A DNA stretch of 20,082 nucleotides from DATEJJ01 sp039649115 (GCA_039649115.1 JBBWZQ010000016.1:1-20082), one strand, 5' to 3'. Shown: positions 9,401 to 15,391, counted from the stretch's first letter. Translations and numbers: made by a program. The notes: generated by a model from the sequence alone, not told the origin.

Positions 9401-9609
9401 ACGCGCCGGTCGTCGGGGACGACGATCCGCGTGATGAGGGGTGCGGCCGCCACCTCGCGCGGCTCGGCGGTCGCCGGACTCTCGCCGGGCACCTCGGCCG
9501 GCCGGAAGCTCAGCCCGAGCGCGGCGCCGACCTGCCAGGCGACCGCGGCGCCGGCGCCGAGCAGGCCGGCGACCGCCGTACCGACAAGCCAGGGACGAGA
9601 TGAGGCCAC
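6463..9609 (-). CDS. Membrane-anchored GH67/GH20-like putative glycosidase with C-terminal multi-TM domain
   Basis: About 1048 residues from GTG 9609. Layout: a signal-anchor helix (about 6-30); a small domain (about 55-155) ending LLQASTAAGAAAGLYTLAD, which resembles the beta-alpha-beta domain 2 of GH67 and GH20 enzymes; a barrel-like region (about 180-540) with DHALGLGYNGVVVPGF, GMRVYFATDML, GLVIRVGEGGASYQ and RIEGVWTWTQMGG; a helical region (about 550-755); then some seven hydrophobic segments to the end. The Glu in IRVGEG (near 362) is a catalytic candidate by analogy with alpha-glucuronidase-like proteins. I infer a surface enzyme on uronic-acid or related glycans, held by N- and C-terminal membrane parts. 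Start: GTG 9609 lies seven bases after a TACGAT -10 box, suggesting leaderless translation; GTG 9654 also fits the frame but has no ribosome site. Neighbours give no substrate. Family placement is moderate, function tentative. Confidence 0.6.
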   Translation of the reverse strand: MASSRPWLVGTAVAGLLGAGAAVAWQVGAALGLSFRPAEVPGESPATAEPREVAAAPLITRIVVPDDRRVRLAAQAVAAALSGRAAPHPVIRTAATAGATALPRTLRAEVIADPALPDEAFRLRRAGGGFLLQASTAAGAAAGLYTLADRIRSGDDPLPPGGAQPEPVFGGGGDGPLFAPRLRLRLVDTGSVGLSADPAGFVASDDYSLNTDVVAGAVLAGPPYVDRTAVGRIAAQFRQLVDHALGLGYNGVVVPGFLEYVTFAGVGDGSAVYPAGDPHAARARAMVAAFGPVWRYAHDMGMRVYFATDMLALSPPLERYLGKTVGGLAVRDPRLWTVYQAGLRELFAALPYADGLVIRVGEGGASYQLPGWDYTSRIVVKTPASVRAMLAALLGVAGETGRDIIFRTWSIGVGAVGDMHTSPASYEEVLGGIDDPHLIVSTKYCLGDFYSHLPLNTTLAVGTQRRIVEFQARREFEAFGSLPNDLGALHQEALRRLLAANPRIEGVWTWTQMGGPLRAGPRTLYLRAGFWQLFELNVYLTARLAWNPDADPGQLTADWARQAFATDPSTVEAIGRVMALSREAIMKGLYIGPYASRTVKALGVQPPPMMWIFEWDIVTGDSAVLDSIYAVSRDRLDDAIREGDTATALARRMRALIAGTDPAAWHDPVARQQFLDTLDYQVNLFETLGAYRTMFLRYAQWLDTGSPAARAAWVPARARYRAARDEHLRRYTGNVDLPPYRFPAADIGLARAQRDLAMAWLARALLLVLIAAVTLGSPLGQRLLRALARGPAPGAAALRALWVGAVRPWRLGDLPPPAATLDRVLVWAVPAAALVLSRAVHTWFAAPTHLLLTLGAWSVFAGALRALIGTADPFRLLAGLGGAVLVRTLVLLGALVERGPGRYWFGFWTRPAARSGYITLAFAAFLWVFAVAWLALMTYVTGPRAAGLVLVGAGAPLTILGAAVSTTGLERALTMWNDEMALLPWGMSRILGITGFLDIPASLPRVGAVVGGVVMAGGTLLAGGVTPRAAVRHVLRLASYVTFRGRMP

Positions 9610-9616
9610 GCGGCCA

Positions 9617-9622
9617 ATCGTA
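9617..9622 (-). promoter_or_regulatory. Candidate -10 box for leaderless start of the membrane glycosidase-like gene
   Basis: The minus strand reads TACGAT at 9622-9617, with seven bases before GTG 9609, so transcription would begin at or next to the start codon. The -35 region (CGGCAG at 17 bp spacing) is poor, which is common for actinobacterial leaderless promoters. Confidence 0.4.
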
Positions 9623-9689
9623 TGGGTCCCGCCGGGTCCCTGCCGTGGTGCCACCCAACGGTAATCCGGTGACCGGCAGCCGGATACCT

Positions 9690-9710
9690 GTCGGCAGGCT
9701 GCCTGCCGGC
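9690..9710 (-). terminator. Hairpin downstream of the double GDPD gene
   Basis: CGGCAGG (9692-9698), loop CTG, CCTGCCG (9702-9708); the stem extends by one G-T and one G-C pair to 9690-9710. It lies about 80 bp past the GDPD stop on the minus strand and upstream of the next minus-strand gene, so it would separate the two transcripts. There is no T-tract. Confidence 0.45.
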
Positions 9711-9786
9711 TGGCGTTGGTATCCCTTCCGGCCTCGTCGGTGGCGGTGCGGCCGTGGTTGTCCGCGCGGGGAACGGTTGCCGGATC

Positions 9787-11826
9787 TCAGCGCAGGCCGT
9801 TGCGCCGCGCGACGAGTACCCCCAGGTCCGGATCGTCGGTGATGTACCCGTCGACGCCCAGGTCGATGAGCCGCTGCATGACGTGCTCGTCGTCGATGGT
9901 GTACGGGACGACTTTCAGCCCGTACCGGCGGTGCAGCACCTCGATCGCCGGGCCGTGGAAGTAGGCCGGGCTCTGCCGCAGGTACCAGTCGGCGGACCCG
10001 ACCGTCTGCTGCCGCGGGTCGTGCACCTGCCAGTTCGCCGAGACCGTGCTCGCGCCGGCCGCCCGTACCAGCTGACCCAGATCCTGGTACCGCCACCAGT
10101 CCAGGCCGCCGGTCCACGGGCTCTTGACGTCCGGGTTGCCGTACACCGCCTGCAGCGAGCACTCGTCCGCGAGGCTCGCGCACTCGGCCGGCCCGTACTG
10201 CCACACCAGCGCCACCGTGCGGATGCCCGGATCGATGCGGTGCGACAGCATGATGGTGCGCCAGTCGAACGACTGGATCGTCACCCGGTCGCGAAGATGC
10301 GCGCGCTCGACCGCGTGGACGAGGGTGCGGGTGAACACGTCGTACGGCACGGTGTCCGACACCAGCGGGCTGATCTTCGTCTCGATGTTCAGCCGGATGT
10401 CGGTACGCCCGCTGTTCCGCACCAGATCGAACAGCTCGGCGAGGGTGGCCATGTGCTCCCCGGGTACCGCCACCTGGCGCGGGAACTCGGGCAGCGTCTT
10501 GGTGCCGCAGTCCAGCGTCTTGATCTCGGCGAGGGTCAGCTCGTGGATGAGCCTGCCGACATAGGGGAACTTCGGATCGCCGGGGAACGCCGGCCCGGTG
10601 TCGAGGCAGTGCGAGCCCGGTACGGCGCGGTCGTGGCTGATCACGAGGACCCCGTCGGCGCTCACCCCGGTGTCCAGCTCCAAAGTGGACACACCCGGGT
10701 CGGCAAGCGCGTACCGGAACGCGGCGAGGGTGTTCTCCGGCCGTACCGCGCGGGCGCCGCGGTGGCCCTGGATGTCGAAGTCCACGGTGTGCCTGGCCGG
10801 AAGCCGGAAACCACGCGCGGCCAGGACCTCCCGCAGCCGGTCCGGGTAGTCGGTGATCAGCCCGTCCACGCCGTCGTCGATGAGCTTGTCCATCGTGGGC
10901 GGGTCGTCCACGGTCCACGGGATCACCTTGATCCCGTTCGCGTGCGCGTGCGCGACCATGGCCCGGGTGACGTACGGCTCGTAGCCCGGGTCGGTCACCT
11001 TGCCGTTCTGCGGGAACCCGTGCACCGGCGAGAACGCCGACGCGCCGAACGACCTGATCGCCGCGATCGGGTCCCCGCCGAAGTCGTCGATGTCGATGCC
11101 ACCCAGCCACGGCGAGGCTCCGGGCTGGCCGACCTGGAGGAAGTCCCGGTTGGTCAGCGCGACGAGCGGCAGCCGCGGCTCCACCTGCCGCATCCGCATC
11201 AGCGAGCCCCAGTCGAAGCTCTGGATGGTGACCTGGCGCAGCATCCCCGCCGCGCGGACCTCGCGCGCGACGACCTGGACGAACTGCTCGCGGGGCGCGG
11301 TCTCGCTCGGCGCACCCGCCTCCACCTTGGTCTCCACGTTGAGCCTGGTGTCGCTGGCGTGGTACCGCTTCACCAGGTCGAAGACCTCACGCAGCAGCGG
11401 CATCCGGGAGCCCGGCACCGCCACCTGCAGCGGGAAGTCGGGCAGCGTCCTGCTGCCGCAGTCCAGGGTCTTCACCTGCGCCAGGGTGAGCGTGTCGACG
11501 AACCTGCCGACGTACGGGTACTCCGGGTCGCCCGGGGTGGCCGGGGCGGTGTCCACGCATTTGTTGCCGTCGACCTTCCGGTCGTGCGTGACGACCGCCT
11601 GCCCGTCCTCGGTGATCTGCACATCCAGTTCCAGCGTGCTGACGCCCAGGCGCAGGCCGTTGCCGAACGAGCTGAGCGTGCTCTCCGGGCGGAAGGCCAG
11701 GCCGCCGCGGTGGGCCTGCAGGTCGAAGTCGCGGGGCCGGTGCGCCCCGGCCGGGCCGGCCACGCCGAGCACGGACGCGGCGACCGCCACGGCGAGGACA
11801 CCCGAGGGCCATCGTGAGACAGACAT
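9787..11826 (-). CDS. Secreted tandem-domain glycerophosphodiester phosphodiesterase
   Basis: 679 residues. A signal peptide (about 1-28, ending AGPAGA before HRPRD) directs export. Two complete GDPD domains follow, about 32-340 and 348-670. Each has the catalytic set: HRGG...RPESTL, TLELDVQITEDG and THDRK in the first (His39, Glu66/Asp68, His81), and HRGA...RPENTL, TLELDTGVSADG and SHDRAV in the second (His355, Glu383/Asp385, His398). GDPD enzymes split glycerophosphodiesters into glycerol-3-phosphate and an alcohol, often to recover phosphate from lipids or teichoic acids. The halves share long phrases such as LDCG..TLP.FP.QVAVPG, so they arose by duplication; most family members have one domain. 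Start: ATG 11826 has GGAAG ten bases upstream; GTG 11835 lies too close to it. A sigma-70-like promoter is visible at 11881-11910. Confidence 0.92.
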   Translation of the reverse strand: MSVSRWPSGVLAVAVAASVLGVAGPAGAHRPRDFDLQAHRGGLAFRPESTLSSFGNGLRLGVSTLELDVQITEDGQAVVTHDRKVDGNKCVDTAPATPGDPEYPYVGRFVDTLTLAQVKTLDCGSRTLPDFPLQVAVPGSRMPLLREVFDLVKRYHASDTRLNVETKVEAGAPSETAPREQFVQVVAREVRAAGMLRQVTIQSFDWGSLMRMRQVEPRLPLVALTNRDFLQVGQPGASPWLGGIDIDDFGGDPIAAIRSFGASAFSPVHGFPQNGKVTDPGYEPYVTRAMVAHAHANGIKVIPWTVDDPPTMDKLIDDGVDGLITDYPDRLREVLAARGFRLPARHTVDFDIQGHRGARAVRPENTLAAFRYALADPGVSTLELDTGVSADGVLVISHDRAVPGSHCLDTGPAFPGDPKFPYVGRLIHELTLAEIKTLDCGTKTLPEFPRQVAVPGEHMATLAELFDLVRNSGRTDIRLNIETKISPLVSDTVPYDVFTRTLVHAVERAHLRDRVTIQSFDWRTIMLSHRIDPGIRTVALVWQYGPAECASLADECSLQAVYGNPDVKSPWTGGLDWWRYQDLGQLVRAAGASTVSANWQVHDPRQQTVGSADWYLRQSPAYFHGPAIEVLHRRYGLKVVPYTIDDEHVMQRLIDLGVDGYITDDPDLGVLVARRNGLR

Positions 11827-11880
11827 GCCAGGCACGCTTCCGGTACCCCCTGGCGTTCGGAAGGCATCGAAGTAGACCGA

Positions 11881-11910
11881 AGTTTAAGAAAGTATGACGG
11901 CAGGTGTCCA
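11881..11910 (-). promoter_or_regulatory. Predicted promoter of the double GDPD gene
   Basis: On the minus strand TGGACA (11910-11905) is followed after 18 bp by TAAACT (11886-11881). These match the -35 and -10 consensus at five and four of six positions. Transcription would start near 11874, leaving about 48 bases before ATG 11826. The stretch is AT-rich against its surroundings. Confidence 0.5.
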
Positions 11911-11974
11911 GATCGAGCAGGCGGGCAACCCCGGATGGCTGTCGAACATCCCGTTGTGATCTTCCGATTACGGT

Positions 11975-11998
11975 GAGTTCTTCCCCTCGCAAGAACTC
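11975..11998. promoter_or_regulatory. Perfect inverted repeat, possible operator
   Basis: GAGTTCTT (11975-11982), eight bases, AAGAACTC (11991-11998). The repeat covers the expected -35 position of the TACTCT -10 box at 12011-12016 ahead of the coiled-coil gene, so a bound regulator would block that promoter. No regulator family is recognised from the motif; it could also form an RNA hairpin if transcribed from further upstream. Confidence 0.45.
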
Positions 11999-12010
11999 CG
12001 TCGGGCTTGG

Positions 12011-12016
12011 TACTCT
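12011..12016 (+). promoter_or_regulatory. Candidate -10 box upstream of the coiled-coil gene
   Basis: TACTCT resembles TATAAT at four of six positions. A start near 12023 would give a leader of about 57 bases to GTG 12080. The -35 is weak and lies inside the inverted repeat at 11975-11998. Confidence 0.35.
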
Positions 12017-12079
12017 GCGGCCACTCATGGCTGGGGCTTCAACGCACCTGCCTGCGGTGATGCGGCGGGAGGTCGTCTG

Positions 12080-12766
12080 GTGGCTGACAATGGAATGAAG
12101 GGCCGTGTCAGAGGGTTGCTCGGCGGACCGCAGCCGGCGACCGAGTCCGCGGAGCAGATGGCGGGCCCGTCCGACCCGGCCACTCAGCACCAGGCGCTCC
12201 AGGTGCTGACGCTGGCCCAGCGAACCGCCGAGGACCACGTCGCCGATGCCCGGCGGCAGGCGGACAAGATCTGCGCGAACGCGCGCACCACGGCGGAGCA
12301 GATAGTCCGGGACGCCCAGTCGCACGCGCAGGCACTCCAGCAGGCGGCCGACAAGGCGCTGTCCGACGCGCAGGCCACGGCGGCGCAGATGGCCCGGGAT
12401 GCCGAGGCGCACGCCGATGAGGCGCAGCGCAACGCCGAGGAGATCCTCTCCGACGCGCGGGCGCGGGCGAGCGAGGCGGCCAAGAGCGCTCAGGCGAGCG
12501 CCGACGAACTCAGGCACCAGGCCCAGCAGCGCTATGAGGACGTCGTCGGGGGCCTGGCCGCCAAGCGTGAAGCGCTGCAGCGGCACATCGAGGCGTTGGA
12601 GCAGTTCGACCGGGACTACCGGGCCCGGCTCACGACATTCATGCAGAATCAGTTGCGTGCCCTGTGGGTCGATGAACCGCACCTGAACGCGGAAGAGATC
12701 GAGCCGCCGGGCTTCGTGGCAACCCCGCCCCCGGCGCCGCGAGGCAGCCACGCCGACCGTTCATAG
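12080..12766 (+). CDS. Hendecad-repeat coiled-coil protein, DivIVA/Scy/FilP-like
   Basis: 228 residues. GTG 12080 is supported by GGGAGG seven bases upstream; ATG 12095 is less well placed. After a short unstructured head (1-40), residues 45-168 are one Ala-rich coiled coil in blocks of 11 or 7: LAQRTAEDHVA, DARRQADKICA, NARTTAEQIVR, DAQSHAQALQQ, AADKALS, DAQATAAQMAR, DAEAHADEAQR, NAEEILS, DARARASEAAK, SAQASADELRH, QAQQRYEDVVG, GLAAKREALQR. The block order 11-11-11-11-7 makes a 51-residue unit, the period known for Streptomyces Scy. The tail (170-200), FDRDYRARLTTFMQNQLRAL, resembles the last helix of actinobacterial DivIVA-like proteins, followed by a Pro-rich end. The N-terminal DivIVA membrane-binding domain is absent. 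A role in polar growth or filament scaffolding is inference. There is no signal peptide and no enzyme domain. Confidence 0.8.
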   Translation: MADNGMKGRVRGLLGGPQPATESAEQMAGPSDPATQHQALQVLTLAQRTAEDHVADARRQADKICANARTTAEQIVRDAQSHAQALQQAADKALSDAQATAAQMARDAEAHADEAQRNAEEILSDARARASEAAKSAQASADELRHQAQQRYEDVVGGLAAKREALQRHIEALEQFDRDYRARLTTFMQNQLRALWVDEPHLNAEEIEPPGFVATPPPAPRGSHADRS

Positions 12767-12771
12767 CGGGC

Positions 12772-12799
12772 GGTCCGCACCGGGTGGTCCGCACCGGGT
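12772..12799. repeat. 14-bp tandem duplication
   Basis: GGTCCGCACCGGGT occurs twice head to tail (12772-12785 and 12786-12799) just after the coiled-coil stop. Both copies contain TCCGCACC, the left arm of the hairpin at 12788-12812, so either copy could pair with the single right arm. Confidence 0.85.
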
Positions 12800-12812
12800 G
12801 GCAGGGTGCGGA
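12788..12812 (+). terminator. Hairpin terminator after the coiled-coil gene
   Basis: TCCGCACC (12788-12795), nine-base loop, GGTGCGGA (12805-12812): a perfect 8-bp stem 21 bases after the stop codon. No T-run follows. A second copy of the left arm lies at 12774-12781. Confidence 0.5.
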
Positions 12813-12899
12813 ACTCGGGCGGATTTACCCGCTCCGGCCCTGTTCTGCGCTGGTTGATCCGGGCCGGGGACCGTTCGATCCACGGGTTGCGCGCAACTG

Positions 12900-12928
12900 T
12901 GGACCCACCGTGCCGGCCGGAGTATGGT
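12900..12928 (+). promoter_or_regulatory. Predicted promoter of the beta-helix protein gene
   Basis: TGGACC (12900-12905), 17 bp, TATGGT (12923-12928), each matching the sigma-70 consensus at four of six positions. Transcription would start near 12935, giving about 126 bases of leader before ATG 13061. Confidence 0.45.
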
Positions 12929-12935
12929 CCATCCC

Positions 12936-12950
12936 GGAAAGCGCTCTCTC
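12936..12950. promoter_or_regulatory. Possible LacI-family operator
   Basis: GGAAAGCGCTCTCTC is a near-palindrome centred on AGCGCT, like the operators of LacI-type sugar regulators, whose common core is GAAAGCGCTTTC. It sits at the expected transcription start of the promoter at 12900-12928, where binding would repress. One symmetric pair next to the core is broken. Confidence 0.35.
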
Positions 12951-13060
12951 ACAGTCGTGGTCGGCCTTCTGCGCTCGCGAGGACGGCGCTTGTTCCAGGC
13001 ACGCCGCCGCCCCGGGGGGAAGGACGGCCGGCCACATCCCGGGAAGGTAGGTCGCATTTC

Positions 13061-14956
13061 ATGGCGTTGGTCTCCAGCTCCGGAGGGGCATCCAGGTCGG
13101 GCGGGACAGCGCCGGGTGGGCGCCGCTTCGGCCGATGGCTGCTCGCCGGCGTTGCCGTCCTGATGACCGCCGCGTCTGTCACCAGCGGGGGCATCGCCTC
13201 GGCCGCTCCAGCACACTCGTCCCCGGGCGCGGGTCAACCCGACTTCGGGCCGAACGTGAAGATCTTCGACCCGACGATGCCGACCAGCGAGATCCAGGCG
13301 ACCGTCGACGCGATCGCCGCGCAGCAGGTCGACAACGAGATGGGTACCCAGCGGTACGCGCTGCTGTTCAAGCCCGGCACGTACGGCACGCCCGATCATC
13401 CACTGATCTTCCAGGTGGGCTACTACACCGAGGTGGCCGGCCTGGGGCTGGGACCGACCGACGTCACCGTCAACGGCCACATCGACGTCTACAACCGGTG
13501 CCTGACCCCGACCAACTGCATCGCGCTGGTCAACTTCTGGCGGTCGCTGTCGAACCTCACCATCAACGTCGCCGGACTGGCCGGGTGCCGGGCCTCGGGC
13601 GACTTCTGGGCCGTCTCGCAGGCCGCACCGCTGCGGCGGGTCAAGGTCAGCGGGCCGCTGACGTTCATGGACTACTGCACCGCGGGTCCGCAGTACGCGA
13701 GCGGCGGCTTCCTGGCCGACTCGGTGACCGGCAACATCGTCAACGGGTCACAGCAGCAGTTCCTGGTACGGGACAGCAGCATCGGTACGTGGTCCAACGC
13801 GGTGTGGAACCAGGTCTTCGCCGGGGTGCGGGGTGCGCCCGCGCAGTCCTTCCCGAACCCGCCCTACACCACGCTGCCCACCACACCCGTGAGCCGGGAG
13901 CGGCCCTACCTGTATGTCGACGCGTCGGGCCGGTACCGGGTGTTCGTCCCGGCGACCCGCACCCGGTCCGCCGGACCCACCTGGCAGAACGGTCCGACAC
14001 CCGGCCGGTCGATCCCGCTGTCGGGCTTCTTCCTGGCGAAGCCGTCCGACTCCGTCGCGACCATCAACAGCCAGCTGGCCCGCGGCAAGAACCTGATCTT
14101 CACGCCCGGTGTCTACGACATCGACCGGTCCATTGTGGTCAGGCGGCCCGACACGGTCGTGCTGGGCCTCGGCATCGCGACCCTCACAGCCGTGAATGGC
14201 GCGGTGCCGCTGCGGATCGCGGACGTCAGGGGCGTCGACGTCGCCGGCATCATGATCGACGCTGGCCCGGTCAACTCGCCGGTCCTGCTCCAGGTCGGCA
14301 CCCGGCACGAGGATCATGGCCACGGGCGTGAGCACGGCTGGAGCGACCCGGCCGACCCGGCGGTCCTGCATGACGTGTTCTTCCGCATCGGCGGGCCGCA
14401 CGTGGGCAAGGCCACCGTCAGCCTGGAGGTCAACAGCGACAACGTCCTCCTCGACGACATCTGGGCATGGCGTGCCGACCACGGCGTCGCCGGTTCGGTC
14501 GGCTGGGACGTCAACACCGCCGACACCGGGCTCGTCGTCAACGGTGACAACGTGACCGCCACCGGCCTGTTCGTCGAGCACTACCAGAGGTACAACGTGA
14601 TCTGGACCGGCGAGCACGGCAGGACGATCTTCTTCCAGAACGAGTTGCCGTACGACCCGCCGAACCAGGCCGCCTGGCAGCACGGCGGCGTCCTCGGCTG
14701 GGCTGCCTACAAGGTGGCGGACCGGGTCAGGACGCACGAGCTCTGGGGCGGCGGCAGCTACGTCTTCACCAACGTCGACCCGACGATCCACGCGGCCCGC
14801 GGGTTCGAGGTACCGGTCACGCCGGGCGTGACCATGCACGACCTGCTGACCGTCAACCTGAGTGCCGGAACGATCGACCATGTCATCAACGACACCGGGG
14901 CACCGGTGACCACGGCAGCCATCGGAGTCCCGAGCTACCTGGTCAGCTACCCGTAA
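13061..14956 (+). CDS. Secreted right-handed beta-helix protein, conserved in actinobacteria
   Basis: 631 residues. ATG 13061 follows AGG with about nine bases spacing. A signal peptide (about 22-50) has Arg residues, the hydrophobic stretch WLLAGVAVLMTAASV and an ASAAPAH cleavage site. The mature protein begins with PTMPTSEIQATVDAI and has repeated short strands (FKPGTYGT, TPGVYDIDRSIVVRRPDTVV, GVDVAGIMIDAGPVNSPV, NSDNVLLDDIWAWRADHG) typical of pectate-lyase-like or GH55-like beta-helices. Close relatives in Streptomyces carry loose database names such as coagulation factor 5/8 domain protein or adenylyl cyclase; I see no support for either activity. A His-rich loop (RHEDHGHGREHGW, about 416-428) may bind metal. 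An extracellular polysaccharide-acting or binding role is inferred from the fold and from the LacI-like operator. The gene stands alone, ended by a long hairpin. Confidence 0.82.
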   Translation: MALVSSSGGASRSGGTAPGGRRFGRWLLAGVAVLMTAASVTSGGIASAAPAHSSPGAGQPDFGPNVKIFDPTMPTSEIQATVDAIAAQQVDNEMGTQRYALLFKPGTYGTPDHPLIFQVGYYTEVAGLGLGPTDVTVNGHIDVYNRCLTPTNCIALVNFWRSLSNLTINVAGLAGCRASGDFWAVSQAAPLRRVKVSGPLTFMDYCTAGPQYASGGFLADSVTGNIVNGSQQQFLVRDSSIGTWSNAVWNQVFAGVRGAPAQSFPNPPYTTLPTTPVSRERPYLYVDASGRYRVFVPATRTRSAGPTWQNGPTPGRSIPLSGFFLAKPSDSVATINSQLARGKNLIFTPGVYDIDRSIVVRRPDTVVLGLGIATLTAVNGAVPLRIADVRGVDVAGIMIDAGPVNSPVLLQVGTRHEDHGHGREHGWSDPADPAVLHDVFFRIGGPHVGKATVSLEVNSDNVLLDDIWAWRADHGVAGSVGWDVNTADTGLVVNGDNVTATGLFVEHYQRYNVIWTGEHGRTIFFQNELPYDPPNQAAWQHGGVLGWAAYKVADRVRTHELWGGGSYVFTNVDPTIHAARGFEVPVTPGVTMHDLLTVNLSAGTIDHVINDTGAPVTTAAIGVPSYLVSYP

Positions 14957-14962
14957 CCGGTC

Positions 14963-15026
14963 GCCGAGGTTCCCCCGGGGGAGCGAGCACCCCCAACGCC
15001 CCCCGGGGGATCGGGGGAACCTCGGC
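14963..15026. terminator. Long perfect hairpin between the beta-helix gene and arsR
   Basis: The 15-base arms GCCGAGGTTCCCCCG (14963-14977) and CGGGGGAACCTCGGC (15012-15026) are perfectly complementary. The 34-base loop contains further C-run/G-run pairs, so the structure can zip longer. It starts six bases after the stop codon and ends 16 bases before the arsR -35 box. There is no T-tract. It probably ends the beta-helix transcript and insulates the arsR promoter. Confidence 0.75.
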
Positions 15027-15042
15027 CGCCGCCCTATAGTCC

Positions 15043-15083
15043 TTGACGCGCATATGCTGCGAGAGGCATACTTCGGGGTATGC
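15043..15083 (+). promoter_or_regulatory. arsR promoter with overlapping GCATA-type operator half-sites
   Basis: TTGACG (15043-15048), 18 bp, CATACT (15067-15072). The predicted start of transcription falls on or beside ATG 15080, so the mRNA is probably leaderless. Two dyads share one half-site: GCATATGC (15050-15057) in the spacer, and GCATAC-TTCGGG-GTATGC (15066-15083) across the -10 box and the start codon. This is a natural place for ArsR autorepression. Confidence 0.6.
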
Positions 15084-15391
15084 GTACGGATGCATTTGCC
15101 GTACTCGCCGAACCGACCCGGCGCCGCATCCTCGAGGAGCTCCGCAGGTCCGACGGCAGCGTCAACGAGCTGGTCACCGTGATCGCGATCAACCAACCGG
15201 CGATGTCCAAGCACCTGAAGGTGCTCCGCGAGGCCGGTTTCGTCTCCTGCCGCACCGTCGCGCAACGCCGCGTCTACCGGATCGAGCCACTTCCCTTCCG
15301 GGAACTCGACGCGTGGCTGGAGCCGTACCGCCGGCTGTGGAGTATCCACCTCGACGCCCTGCAGCGCCATCTCGACAACGAGGAGGGGTGA
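15080..15391 (+). CDS. ArsR/SmtB-family winged-helix regulator (SRPBCC-linked type)
   Basis: 103 residues, the usual size for this family. It has the winged-helix pattern FAVLAEPTRRRILEEL, then VNELVTVIAINQPAMSKHLK (recognition helix about 45-55), then LREAGFVSCRTVAQRRVYRI (wing). The metal-sensing ELCVCDL motif of ArsR/SmtB metal sensors is absent and there is only one Cys, so it should sense something other than metal, or nothing small at all. No ribosome site precedes ATG 15080; the promoter position suggests leaderless translation. It overlaps or abuts the SRPBCC gene, a pairing common in actinobacteria, and is likely autoregulated through the GCATA dyads. DNA-binding identity is secure; the signal is unknown. 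Confidence 0.92.
   Translation: MRTDAFAVLAEPTRRRILEELRRSDGSVNELVTVIAINQPAMSKHLKVLREAGFVSCRTVAQRRVYRIEPLPFRELDAWLEPYRRLWSIHLDALQRHLDNEEG

Noticed and set aside
9754..11817. 687-codon open frame on the plus strand opposite the double GDPD gene
   Set aside because: It mirrors the GDPD codons and shows no domain or ribosome site; the minus-strand gene has a signal peptide and two full catalytic sets.
11827..12079. Search for PHO boxes ahead of the GDPD gene, and likewise at 4822-4926
   Set aside because: No 11-base direct repeats with a GTTCA-like core were seen, so PhoP control is not supported by sequence.
13748..15370. 540-codon minus-strand frame opposite the beta-helix gene and arsR
   Set aside because: Asp/Val/Arg-rich shadow sequence, no recognisable domain, and it runs through a 15-bp hairpin and two good plus-strand genes.
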